Below are positions 1 to 8,529 of a stretch of 14,726 nucleotides of DNA, one piece after another (the first letter of the stretch is position 1; every line of letters begins with the position of its first letter). The position numbers were made by a program, and so were the translations under genes. The notes beneath the pieces were generated by a model, which was given only the letters and a program-made list of their open reading frames with translations, was not told the origin of the DNA and did not search any database. Origin of the DNA: Phycisphaerae bacterium (GTDB taxonomy: Bacteria > Planctomycetota > Phycisphaerae > UBA1845 > Fen-1342); NCBI GenBank assembly GCA_022842805.1, contig JALHOX010000057.1:1-14726 (forward strand), read 5' to 3'.

Positions 1-400
1 GCTGCGAGTATCCGCAGCCGCGGCACACCGGCACGCCCTGCAACAGCAGTTGCTCACGCAGCTCCCGCGCCGCGCCGCCGCGATGAAGCCACCGCGCCAC
101 CAACGCCGCGGCCGCGAAAAGTACGAAAAAGCTCAGCCCCTCTTCGAGCCAGCTCGGCCAGACGACCAGCGTTCGCGCATAGCGCATCAAAAACCAGATG
201 ACAATGACCATCGGCAACAGCACGACGAACCCCTGCCACCATCCGCGCTTCGAGGGATCGCCGGATTTCGTCGCCAACCGGCGCAGCGCCGCGTCGCGTT
301 GCGCGTCCGACTCAAACAACTCCAGTTCCGGCAGCCCCGAGAGCGTGAAACGCAGCAGGCCCAGTGGGGCGGGCGACTGATTTGTGGGGAGCTTGCTCAC
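1..400 (-). CDS. Partial two-TM membrane protein with CxxCGY motif (C-terminus off the window)
   Basis: The reading frame is open from a GTG at 398-400 down to base 1, giving 133 residues with no stop, so the C-terminus is missing. An in-frame stop (TAG) lies just upstream and a second GTG at 401-403 is the only other upstream start. Visible features are a soluble N-terminal stretch of about 55 residues, a hydrophobic segment at about 56-72, a second at about 87-103, then a basic/amphipathic stretch and VCRGCGY at 125-131. C126 and C129 look like one half of a zinc ribbon; small membrane proteins with CxxCGY tails are common in planctomycetes. I do not recognise a specific family and propose no function. 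GAGG lies too close to the GTG to be a normal ribosome site; a TAGACT hexamer six bases upstream hints at a leaderless mRNA. The gene follows rpoD but is separated from it by a terminator. Confidence 0.7.
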   Translation of the reverse strand, partial: MSKLPTNQSPAPLGLLRFTLSGLPELELFESDAQRDAALRRLATKSGDPSKRGWWQGFVVLLPMVIVIWFLMRYARTLVVWPSWLEEGLSFFVLFAAAALVARWLHRGGAARELREQLLLQGVPVCRGCGYSQ

Positions 401-536
401 CACCTCAGTCTATTCCACAAAGCGGCTCGGCCGAAAGCGATCATCAGGCCGAGCCGTCGCGTGGCGCGCTTCAGCAGTTTGCACTCTTCAGCCCGGCTTC
501 GAAAAAGCCCGGCGCGGCGTGCCTCGGTTTGCCCAC
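401..536 (-). other. Intergenic region with a 10-bp inverted repeat
   Basis: No gene is supported between the rpoD terminator and the partial membrane protein. A perfect inverted repeat has arms at 423-432 and 447-456 (CGGCTCGGCC and its complement) around a 14-base loop. On the minus strand it is followed only by CTTTG, too weak a T-tract to call an intrinsic terminator. It lies just upstream of the TAGACT hexamer at 407-412 that could be the -10 box of the membrane-protein gene. It may be a leader hairpin, a weak second terminator or a protein-binding site. Confidence 0.5.
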
Positions 537-571
537 AAAAGACAACAGCCCACCGATTGCTCGGCGGGCTG
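537..571 (-). terminator. Rho-independent terminator after rpoD
   Basis: On the minus strand an 11-bp stem (546-556 with 561-571, one G-U pair, four-base loop) is followed by TTGTCTTTT. It lies about 75 bases beyond the rpoD stop codon, in the right orientation to end the dnaG-rpoD transcript. Confidence 0.85.
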
Positions 572-645
572 CTTCTTCTCCTTCTCCTCAAACTCGGGCG
601 CGTGCGGCGGACCTCAGCGTCGCCTGTGCCGCATCGCGATTGCCA

Positions 646-2394
<1,749 letters not shown>

Positions 2395-2570
2395 GCGACT
2401 TCCTTGCGTCCTTTCGGGCCGAATCGGACCGGCCTGCGAATCCTTGGTTCAGTCATCCGCCCGGACGAACGGCTGTGAACATCCGTCGTCGAGCCTATCG
2501 TAGGCAGTCGTTTCCAATTTCTCCGCCGAACATCTCCACAAACCGCATTCAACCACTGCCGTGTCGCCTC

Positions 2571-4421
2571 TTATCGGCCCGAGTTCGGCTTGAACCGATA
2601 TTCCGGCGGCAGCGACGAGTCGTGCCGACGGGCGCTTTCCAGCAATTCCTTGAACTTTGCCTCCGCCGACCGGTCGGCCGCGCCCGCAGCCCGGATCTGC
2701 GGACGAATCTCCGAGCTCCGCTGCATCGAACGCTCCGCGACCAGCCGCTCCTTCGCCGCCAGAAACGCGGCCAGACGGTCTTCCGCCGCTCCAGCCCGAC
2801 GCGACACATGCGTCACACAATCGAGCACCAGCGGATCGTCGATCCGCGCCAAAAGCGCCGCTAAGTCGAAATCTCCGCTGTCTTCGAACGCGTCCAACAC
2901 CGCGCGATACACCGCATCCCAGGCCGGCACATCCGAAAAGGTCGCGACCATCTCGTCGTCGATCTCCGCCAGACACGCCGGGCCGGCCGTCAGTGAGGCC
3001 AAAAGCTCCTCGACGGCGCCCACCAGACCCGCCGGTAGCGCCGCCACCGCCGAACGGTAGCTTTCCGGCTCGAGTCCCGGTTCGCCCGCCTCGCCAGGAG
3101 ACGACGAAACCGCTCGACGACCTTCGGCAACTCGCGCAGCGGCCAAAGCCTCGTACAAATCCGCCGTGGGAACCCCCAGCAATCCGCTGAGACGGTCCAC
3201 GAGCAAACCTTGCTGAATTGGGTCAATGCGGCGGGTCTTGGTGACCCCAGCGATGAATTTGAGGAAAGCCTCGACCGCGGTACGACGCGCCTGCGTCCCG
3301 CCGGTGCCATATTCGCTGACCGTTTGGGCCCACTTGAAATGTAATGCGTCTTTAGCGGTTTGCAAAAAATTCTTAAAGGCCTCAGCCCCACCCTCCAGCA
3401 CCAGGTCCGCCGGATCCTTGGCCCCCGCCAGCTCCACCACCCGCACCTCGAGCTCGCTCTCGACCGCCAGCTCAACCGCACGGTTGGCAGCCGCCAGCCC
3501 CGCCGCGTCGCTGTCGAAGCAAAGATAAACCGTTTGACAGTATGGTTTTATGGTGCGGATATGAATCGGCGTTAAGGCCGTTCCCATCGTCGCGCACACA
3601 TGCTCAAACCCCGCCTGAGCCAGCATCACCGCATCGAGATACCCCTCGACAACGATCAGCGACTTCTCATTCCCCATCGCACGCCGCGCCAAATCAAGCC
3701 CAAAAAGTATTCGCGACTTACTGAAAAGCGCCGATTCTGGCGAGTTCAGATACTTCGGCGGATCGTCGCCCAGCGCCCTGCCGCCGAACGCAATCACCCG
3801 ACCTTGCGAGTCGCAAATCGGAAACATCAACCGGTTTCGAAAGCGGTCGTAGACCTTGCCCGCCTCGCTCGTCCCCACCAGCCCCGCCTGCTGAAGCTGC
3901 TCGACCGAAAGGCCCGCCCGCCGCCCCGCGGTGAAAAGGTCGTCATAGCTCTCCGGCGCCAGCCCCACCCGCCAGCGATTCAGCGTCTCGTCGCTCAGCC
4001 CGCGCCGCCGGGCATACTCCATCGCCGACCGCCCGATCCGCGCGTCGCGCAGATTGCGCTCAAAATGCTCGCGGGCCCAGCTCATCACCGATCGAAGCTG
4101 CTCCCGCTGCCGCTCGGCGATGCCGTCGCCGCCATCGCGCGAAACGTCGATGTTCGCCCGCGCGGCCAGCTTCCGCAGCGCCTCGCCATAGTTGAGCTTG
4201 TCATACATCGACACGAACTTCGCCGCGTCGCCGCCCGCCCCGCACGACCAGCACTTGAAGATCTGCTTCGTCGGGCTCACCGACATCGAAGGCTTTTTGT
4301 CGGGGTGAAACGGGCACAGCCCCACAAAATCCTTGCCCACCCTGCGCAACGCAACATGCTCGCCCACCAGGGCGACGATGTCGGTCGCTTCGATAATCCG
4401 CTCGCGCGGCAAAAGACCCAT
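2571..4421 (-). CDS. dnaG: DNA primase
   Basis: The 616-residue product synthesises RNA primers for chromosomal replication and works with the replicative helicase at the fork. The N-terminal CHC2 zinc-binding domain has C36, H39, C57 and C60 (CPFHP...CWSC). The catalytic core includes YDRFRNRLMFPI from 191 and AFGGRAL from 211. The Toprim fold has the acidic residues E259 (VVEGYLD, 257-263) and D303/D305 (CFDSDAAG), then KDPADL at 335-340. The C-terminal part (about 440-616) is divergent Ala/Glu-rich helical sequence where the helicase-binding domain is expected. Length is normal for the family. The start leaves the usual short lead before the zinc domain, but the ribosome site is weak (only GAG within reach). 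The gene lies between the tRNA-Leu terminator and rpoD and probably shares a transcript with rpoD. Confidence 0.97.
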   Translation of the reverse strand: MGLLPRERIIEATDIVALVGEHVALRRVGKDFVGLCPFHPDKKPSMSVSPTKQIFKCWSCGAGGDAAKFVSMYDKLNYGEALRKLAARANIDVSRDGGDGIAERQREQLRSVMSWAREHFERNLRDARIGRSAMEYARRRGLSDETLNRWRVGLAPESYDDLFTAGRRAGLSVEQLQQAGLVGTSEAGKVYDRFRNRLMFPICDSQGRVIAFGGRALGDDPPKYLNSPESALFSKSRILFGLDLARRAMGNEKSLIVVEGYLDAVMLAQAGFEHVCATMGTALTPIHIRTIKPYCQTVYLCFDSDAAGLAAANRAVELAVESELEVRVVELAGAKDPADLVLEGGAEAFKNFLQTAKDALHFKWAQTVSEYGTGGTQARRTAVEAFLKFIAGVTKTRRIDPIQQGLLVDRLSGLLGVPTADLYEALAAARVAEGRRAVSSSPGEAGEPGLEPESYRSAVAALPAGLVGAVEELLASLTAGPACLAEIDDEMVATFSDVPAWDAVYRAVLDAFEDSGDFDLAALLARIDDPLVLDCVTHVSRRAGAAEDRLAAFLAAKERLVAERSMQRSSEIRPQIRAAGAADRSAEAKFKELLESARRHDSSLPPEYRFKPNSGR

Positions 4422-4458
4422 GTGATTCGGCGACTCGTGAGGTGCGGCGTTCAGGCAG

Positions 4459-4488
4459 ATGATAGCGCCGCGCGAAACCCCCGCGAAA
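4459..4488 (-). promoter_or_regulatory. Possible dnaG promoter
   Basis: On the minus strand TATCAT (4459-4464) lies 18 bases after TTTCGC (4483-4488). The -10 box is identical to that of the tRNA-Leu promoter nearby; the -35 is poor. Transcription would start about 30 bases before the dnaG ATG and just after the tRNA-Leu terminator, a sensible location. Confidence 0.4.
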
Positions 4489-4496
4489 CGCTGTGG

Positions 4497-4534
4497 AAAA
4501 TGCAGCGGGCGGACGCCGCGTGTGCGTCCGCCCG
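4497..4534 (-). terminator. Rho-independent terminator after tRNA-Leu
   Basis: A perfect 10-bp stem (4506-4515 with 4525-4534, arms CGGGCGGACG and complement, nine-base loop) is followed on the minus strand by CTGCATTTTCC. It starts 16 bases past the tRNA 3' end and separates the tRNA from dnaG. The T-tract is short (four), so read-through into dnaG is possible. Confidence 0.75.
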
Positions 4535-4549
4535 AGCTTGATTCTCAAA

Positions 4550-4633
4550 TGCGGCTGAGAGGACTCGAACCTCCACCCGGTTACCCGGACTAGAACCTGA
4601 ATCTAGCGCGTCTGCCAATTCCGCCACAACCGC
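4550..4633 (-). tRNA. tRNA-Leu, anticodon CAG
   Basis: An 84-base class II tRNA. The acceptor stem is GCGGTTG with CAGCCGC (one G-U pair) and discriminator A at 4550. The D-arm contains the usual TGGC and GG pattern. The anticodon stem CTAGA/TCTAG encloses the loop TTCAGGT, giving anticodon CAG, which reads CUG leucine codons. The long variable arm forms a CCGG-GTAA-CCGG hairpin, typical of leucine tRNAs, and the T-loop GTTCGAGTC is present. CCA is not encoded: the A discriminator is followed by TTTGAG. It has its own promoter and terminator. Confidence 0.95.
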
Positions 4634-4675
4634 GAAGTCGATCCATTCCGTCCACCGGATAGGCAAGGCCGGTGC

Positions 4676-4691
4676 CCCGTTCGGAAACGGG
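4676..4691 (-). other. Small hairpin in the tRNA-Leu leader
   Basis: A six-bp perfect stem (4676-4681 with 4686-4691) closes a four-base loop reading TCCG on the minus strand. It lies in the predicted 5' leader between the promoter and the mature tRNA. It may be a processing or stability element; it has no T-tract. Confidence 0.4.
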
Positions 4692-4701
4692 CGAATCAGG
4701 G

Positions 4702-4729
4702 ATGATATTCGACCCACGCCGCCGGTCAA
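4702..4729 (-). promoter_or_regulatory. Sigma70-type promoter for tRNA-Leu
   Basis: TTGACC (4724-4729) and TATCAT (4702-4707) are separated by 16 bases on the minus strand. Both boxes are close to consensus. The predicted start lies roughly 60 bases upstream of the mature tRNA 5' end, leaving a leader for RNase P to remove. Confidence 0.7.
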
Positions 4730-4804
4730 GGGCATACCCGACAACAGCCACACCCGACCGCGCCGCAGACCGACCCCACTCCCCAGCGCACGAGTCCCGC
4801 CCGG

Positions 4805-4835
4805 TTGTCGTGACGATGGAGGCCGCGACTACTAT
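4805..4835 (+). promoter_or_regulatory. Possible promoter for the yggX-family gene
   Basis: A good -10 box, TACTAT (4830-4835), lies about 80 bases before the ATG. The best -35 candidate is TTGTCG (4805-4810) with a 19-base spacer, which is long. This is the only reasonable pair on the plus strand in this intergenic region. Confidence 0.35.
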
Positions 4836-4914
4836 TGGCGACTGGTAAACGACAGCGCGGCGAATGCGTCCGCAAAGCGGACCCTGCGAAAGCGTCGCGA
4901 CGGAGACAAGATTG

Positions 4915-5226
4915 ATGGCGACCCTCGTCAAGTGTGCCAAACTGGGCAAGGAACTTCCGGGAATCGACACCTCAACCGCGGCCGGCAATCAGGCCGCGCG
5001 GATGTGCGCGATGATCGGCGGCAAAGCCCTCCGCGATCGTGTGCTGGCCAGCGTCTCCATGGACGCCTACCAGCAATGGACGGATCACGTGCGCATGATC
5101 CTCAACGAATACCGCCTCGACCCCACCGCCGACGAAACCAACGCGGTGCTCAAGCCCTACATGGAATCTTTCTTCTTCGGCGACGCGAAAGCCATCGACA
5201 ACTGGACCCCGCCGCCCGCGAAGTGA
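4915..5226 (+). CDS. yggX: YggX-family Fe(II)-trafficking / oxidative damage protection protein
   Basis: A 103-residue cytosolic protein. The family is linked to handling of labile Fe(II) and to protecting iron-sulfur clusters from oxidative damage. The match rests on the overall pattern from memory of E. coli YggX: an early Cys (here C7, as in E. coli), a Gly before a basic helix, DAYQQWTDHVRMILNEYRL at about 50-68 matching the W-x-Q/H-x-x-MLINE-x-x-L segment, and YMESFFFGD near the end matching the E-x-x-x-FLFEG region. It is somewhat longer than E. coli YggX (about 91 residues), mainly before the conserved core. The ATG at 4915 is preferred because GGAG at 4902-4905 precedes it with nine bases; an ATG at 4864 has no ribosome site and would add 17 non-conserved residues. 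It is divergent from tRNA-Leu and convergent with the metal-binding protein gene 30 bp away. Confidence 0.8.
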   Translation: MATLVKCAKLGKELPGIDTSTAAGNQAARMCAMIGGKALRDRVLASVSMDAYQQWTDHVRMILNEYRLDPTADETNAVLKPYMESFFFGDAKAIDNWTPPPAK

Positions 5227-5256
5227 TCGCACTCCCGATGGATCCCTGTCGCGCCG

Positions 5257-6285
5257 CTACGGCCGAGATGCCGGCGCGTGCGCGAGCAGACCGCCCGCCA
5301 GTTGCTCGAGAACGTCGAAGTATTCTTCCGACAGGGGGTCGATCACGACCACCGTCGCGCCGATCCGCGACGCGAGAATGTCGGCGGATTTCCGCGAATA
5401 TTGCGGCTGCGTAAACACCGCCCCGACGGCGAGCGCTTTCGCCTTCTCCGTCAACACCGAAATCTCCCGCGCGGTGGGCTCGCGCCCTTCGAGTTCCAGC
5501 GGCATCTGGCGCAGGCCATATTCGTCGCAGAAGTAGCCGAAGTCGGGGTGATAGACGAGCATCGATGAGCCGCGCAGATTCGCCAGCCGCTCGCGCATCT
5601 TCTCGTGAGCCGCCAGCAGCTCGCTCTGCAGCGCGGCGAGATTCTTCGCGTATTCGTCGCGATGCGCCGGGTCCAGGTCGATCAGCGTCTGGCCGATCGT
5701 GCTGCAGATTTGCGCCGCCATCCGCGGATTGAGCCAGATGTGCGGGTCTTTGTCGCCGCCCGTCGCGTGTTCGTGTTTGTGATTCGGGTCGTCGGTCTCG
5801 TGCACGCAGGGCACGTCGATCTCGCGCAGTTCGATCCCGGTGCGCAAGTCCACCACGCGCGGCGGCTTGGAGCGAGACTCAAGCCGCTCGACCATCCGCC
5901 GCTCAAACGGCAATCCCAGCGTGAAAAATACACTGCAAGCGTCCAGCTCGGTCATCAGCCGCGGCACCGGGTCGAACGTGTGCATCGACTGCCCCGAACG
6001 GATCAGCACCGCGACCTGAACGTGCTCGCCGCCGATCCGCTGCAGCCATCCGCGGATCGGCAAAATCGGCACCGCGGCCCGAACCGAGACGACGGCGTCA
6101 GAGGTCGAAGTTTGAGAACTCGGCGCGAGCGAAGCGCTCGAAGCATCGGTCGACCCCGCATCGCGCGAGCAAGCGAAGTTCGCGCATCCGACAAAGAAGC
6201 AGACGCACGCCGCCGCGACACGAGGAATTCTTCTCCCACGCGCCGCCGCGTCCCCCCGTCGCTCCGTCGCGTCTCGTCGGCTCAC
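5257..6285 (-). CDS. ZnuA/TroA-type metal-binding lipoprotein (orphan SBP)
   Basis: A 342-residue periplasmic cluster A-I substrate-binding protein of the Zn/Mn type. A basic N-terminus and a hydrophobic signal at about 22-38 contain several cysteines; FVGC34 is the best lipobox (C39 is an alternative). A Ser/Ala-rich linker reaches about residue 65. Likely metal ligands are H102 (GQSMHTFDP), H182 (DPHIWLNPR), H246 (YHPDFGYF) and D316 (VIDPL). LELEGREPT (263-271) and FTQPQYSRKSA (291-301) are also typical. A short His/Asp-rich loop (162-182) precedes the second ligand, as in zinc-binding members. The GTG start overlaps the stop of the upstream ATPase gene (GTGA), and no good ribosome site precedes it, so translational coupling is likely. 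Downstream there is no permease or ABC ATPase gene; the next gene is convergent. The metal is probably zinc or manganese, but sequence cannot settle this. Confidence 0.93.
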   Translation of the reverse strand: MSRRDATERRGDAAARGRRIPRVAAACVCFFVGCANFACSRDAGSTDASSASLAPSSQTSTSDAVVSVRAAVPILPIRGWLQRIGGEHVQVAVLIRSGQSMHTFDPVPRLMTELDACSVFFTLGLPFERRMVERLESRSKPPRVVDLRTGIELREIDVPCVHETDDPNHKHEHATGGDKDPHIWLNPRMAAQICSTIGQTLIDLDPAHRDEYAKNLAALQSELLAAHEKMRERLANLRGSSMLVYHPDFGYFCDEYGLRQMPLELEGREPTAREISVLTEKAKALAVGAVFTQPQYSRKSADILASRIGATVVVIDPLSEEYFDVLEQLAGGLLAHAPASRP

Positions 6286-8369
6286 GCCGCCGCCACCGCG
6301 CCGCCCGCCGGCACGCGCTCCATCTGCACCCGCTGCCGCTGTTCGTCTTCTTCCTCTGCCGGCAGCGTGTCGACATCTTCGCCGGCGCGAATCAGCCGGG
6401 CCGAGTTAAAGACCACCACCAGCGAGCTGGCCGCGTGCAAAAACGCCGCCAGCACCGGATGAACGTAGCCCGCCGCCGAAAGCACCAGCAGCAGCGCCAC
6501 ATACGCGACGCCGAAGATCATGTTCTGCCAGATCACGCTCACCGCCAGCCGCGACAGCCGCACCAGGAACGGGATGCGGTTGAGATTGTTGTTCATCAGC
6601 GCGACCGAGGCCGAGTGAATCGCCACATCGCTGCCCGCCGCGCCCATCGCGATCGAAATGTTGCCCGCGGCCAGCGCCGGCGCATCGTTCACGCCGTCGC
6701 CCACAACCGCCACGGTGTGCCCGTCGCGCTTCAGTTGATCCACGATCGCCAGCTTTTGACCGGGCAGCACCTCGGCCTGCACATCGGTGCAGTGCATCTC
6801 GGCCGCCACCTTGCGCGCCACCGTCCAGCGGTCGCCCGTCACCATGACCAGGTGCTTGATCCCGTCTTCGCGCAGCGCGTCCATCGCCCGCGACGCGTCG
6901 ACGCGGGTCTTGTCTTCCAGACCGATCCACCCCAGCAGCTTGCCGCTATCCGTCACATACAGCAGGCTCAGCCCCTCGGTGTTGGCCGCCTCCAGCGCGT
7001 CCACGTCGATGTTCCGCTCACGCAGCCACGACGCGCGACCAACCAAAATCTCGCGCCCTTGCAGCATCGCCCGCACACCGCGACCCGCGATCTCTTCCGC
7101 CTCGCCGGTCTGGTCCAGGTTGATGTTGGCCTTTCTCGCGACGGCCACGATCGCTCGTGCCACCGGATGCCGCGAGTTCTGCTCGGCGCTGGCCGCCGCC
7201 CACAGCAGATGGGCCGCATCCACGCCCGCCGCCGGCTTGAGCCGCGTGACGTTCAGCTTGCCCGTCGTCAGCGTGCCCGTCTTGTCAAACATGATCGCGG
7301 TCAGGTTCCGCGCCACCTCCAGATCACCGACGTTCTTAATCAGCACACCCAGCCGCGCCGCCGCACCCAGCGCCGCCACCAGCGCCGTCGGCGTCGCCAA
7401 AATCAGCGCGCACGGACACGAAATCAGCAGCATCGAAATGGCGCGGTTCGCATCCTTCGTCAACAGCAGCACAATCCCCGCCAGCATCAGCACGATCGGC
7501 GTATACCACGCGGCATATCGATCGGTCAGCCGCATGATCGGCGTACGCGTCCGCTCCGCCTGCAGGATCATCTCCTGCACTTTGCCGAGCGTCGTGTCGC
7601 GCCCGGCTTTCGTAATCTCGATCTCCATCACGCCGGTCAGGTTGATCGTGCCGCCGAAGACCTCTTCGCCGGCCGACTTATCGACCGGAATCGATTCACC
7701 GGTGATGTTGGCCTGGTTCACGGTGCTCGCGCCGCTGATGATCCGACCGTCGCCGGGAATGTTGTCGCCCGGACGGACGCGCACCCGGTCGCCCGGTCGC
7801 AGGTCCTTGGCGTCGCTGTCGATCTCCTGCCCATTCACCAGCTTCGAAGCCCGCGTCGGCGCGATCCGCACCAGCGACTCAATGCTCTTGCGAGCGCCGA
7901 TCGCCGTCCGGCTTTCAATCAGCTGGCCGATCAGCATGAAAAAAGCCACCGCGCCCGCCGCCAGATATTCGCTCATCGCCATCGCCGCCAAAACGCCGAT
8001 CGCGATCAACTCATCCATGTGGCTATGGCCGCGCAGCAGATCGACAAACGCGGTGATGATCAGCGGCGTCGCCAACAGCAGGGCCGCCACCAGCGCCAGG
8101 CTGTCCCCGTGGAATTTCGGATCAATGCCCCAGCCCCACTCCGCGGGAATGCTCTGCGCCGCCATCGCCGCGACGAGCAGCATCCCGCCGATCAGCGTCA
8201 GGACGATGCGGGTGTTAACGCTGAAAAGGTCATGCGTGTGGGCCAGACCCCCGTGGTCGTGGTCGTGGTGCCCGTGATCATGGCCATGATCATGCTTGTG
8301 GTCGTGATCGCAGTTGGCATGATCGTGACCGTGATGGGCGTGATTGTGAGCGTGCGCGGCCTGACTCAT
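6282..8369 (-). CDS. P1B-type heavy-metal-transporting ATPase with His-rich N-terminus
   Basis: An inner-membrane pump of 695 residues that uses ATP to move metal ions. From the chosen start: residues 1-46 contain 19 histidines; TM pairs lie at about 55-75 and 90-112, and around 118-153. TGES (223-226) marks the actuator domain. The TM6 metal motif is CPC (318-320). DKTGT follows, with the phosphorylated D362; the SRHP motif has H401/P402; TGD is at 511-513 and GDGVND at 557-562. The C-terminal TM pair has HAASS (645-649) and NSARL, then an acidic tail of about 40 residues. No HMA ferredoxin-like domain with CxxC is present; the His-rich stretch replaces it. CPC fits Cu, Zn, Cd or Pb pumps; the metal is unresolved. 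The ATG at 8369 is preferred over a GTG at 8414 because GGAG (8379-8382) lies nine bases before it. It is the first gene of a two-gene operon. Confidence 0.94.
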   Translation of the reverse strand: MSQAAHAHNHAHHGHDHANCDHDHKHDHGHDHGHHDHDHGGLAHTHDLFSVNTRIVLTLIGGMLLVAAMAAQSIPAEWGWGIDPKFHGDSLALVAALLLATPLIITAFVDLLRGHSHMDELIAIGVLAAMAMSEYLAAGAVAFFMLIGQLIESRTAIGARKSIESLVRIAPTRASKLVNGQEIDSDAKDLRPGDRVRVRPGDNIPGDGRIISGASTVNQANITGESIPVDKSAGEEVFGGTINLTGVMEIEITKAGRDTTLGKVQEMILQAERTRTPIMRLTDRYAAWYTPIVLMLAGIVLLLTKDANRAISMLLISCPCALILATPTALVAALGAAARLGVLIKNVGDLEVARNLTAIMFDKTGTLTTGKLNVTRLKPAAGVDAAHLLWAAASAEQNSRHPVARAIVAVARKANINLDQTGEAEEIAGRGVRAMLQGREILVGRASWLRERNIDVDALEAANTEGLSLLYVTDSGKLLGWIGLEDKTRVDASRAMDALREDGIKHLVMVTGDRWTVARKVAAEMHCTDVQAEVLPGQKLAIVDQLKRDGHTVAVVGDGVNDAPALAAGNISIAMGAAGSDVAIHSASVALMNNNLNRIPFLVRLSRLAVSVIWQNMIFGVAYVALLLVLSAAGYVHPVLAAFLHAASSLVVVFNSARLIRAGEDVDTLPAEEEDEQRQRVQMERVPAGGAVAAA

Positions 8370-8433
8370 GAATCGCAACTCCGACAGCCCCGATCGCCGG
8401 GCAAGCTCAAACACCGACCCGGCGGGGCGTTAG

Positions 8434-8460
8434 ACATTAGAGGATAGCCGACACCGGCAA
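8434..8460 (-). promoter_or_regulatory. Possible promoter for the metal ATPase operon
   Basis: TAATGT (8434-8439) resembles a -10 box, with TTGCCG (8455-8460) 15 bases upstream on the minus strand. The spacer is short for a normal sigma70 promoter. I saw no obvious Zur, MntR or CueR/MerR-type dyad beside it. Confidence 0.3.
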
Positions 8461-8506
8461 GCCGCGGCGACGGCCAACAGCCGCAGCCCGCCAGTCCGCC
8501 GTCGTA

Positions 8507-8529
8507 GCGGCCTGCGGCTCGCAGGCCGC
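8507..8529. repeat. Perfect 10-bp palindrome with 3-base loop
   Basis: GCGGCCTGCG (8507-8516) and its exact complement (8520-8529) flank GCT. No T-tract follows on either strand, so it is not an ordinary intrinsic terminator. The short loop and intergenic position resemble REP-like dispersed palindromes, but only one copy is in this window. Confidence 0.5.

Noticed and set aside
2395..2570. A separate rpoD promoter in the dnaG-rpoD gap
   Set aside because: Hexamers such as TACGAT occur, but no partner box lies at a proper distance. I cannot support a promoter here, though one may exist.
4864..4914. ATG at 4864 as the start of the yggX-family gene
   Set aside because: It lacks a ribosome site and adds 17 residues before the conserved family start; the ATG at 4915 has GGAG.
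8232..8354. CRISPR or tandem repeat array in the CAY-rich stretch
   Set aside because: The periodicity is that of His/Asp/Gly codons in the ATPase N-terminus; there are no equal spacers or fixed repeat units.
8370..8414. GTG at 8414 as the start of the metal ATPase
   Set aside because: No ribosome site precedes it, and the 15 added residues are unlike the family. The ATG at 8369 has GGAG at a good distance.
6435..8447. Long plus-strand open frame (670 codons) opposite the metal ATPase
   Set aside because: It is the Arg/His/Gln-rich shadow of the ATPase gene; all conserved motifs are in the minus-strand frame.
8507..8529. Intrinsic terminator for the flavin reductase gene
   Set aside because: The stem is perfect, but no T-tract follows on the minus strand, and it lies about 170 bases past the stop codon.
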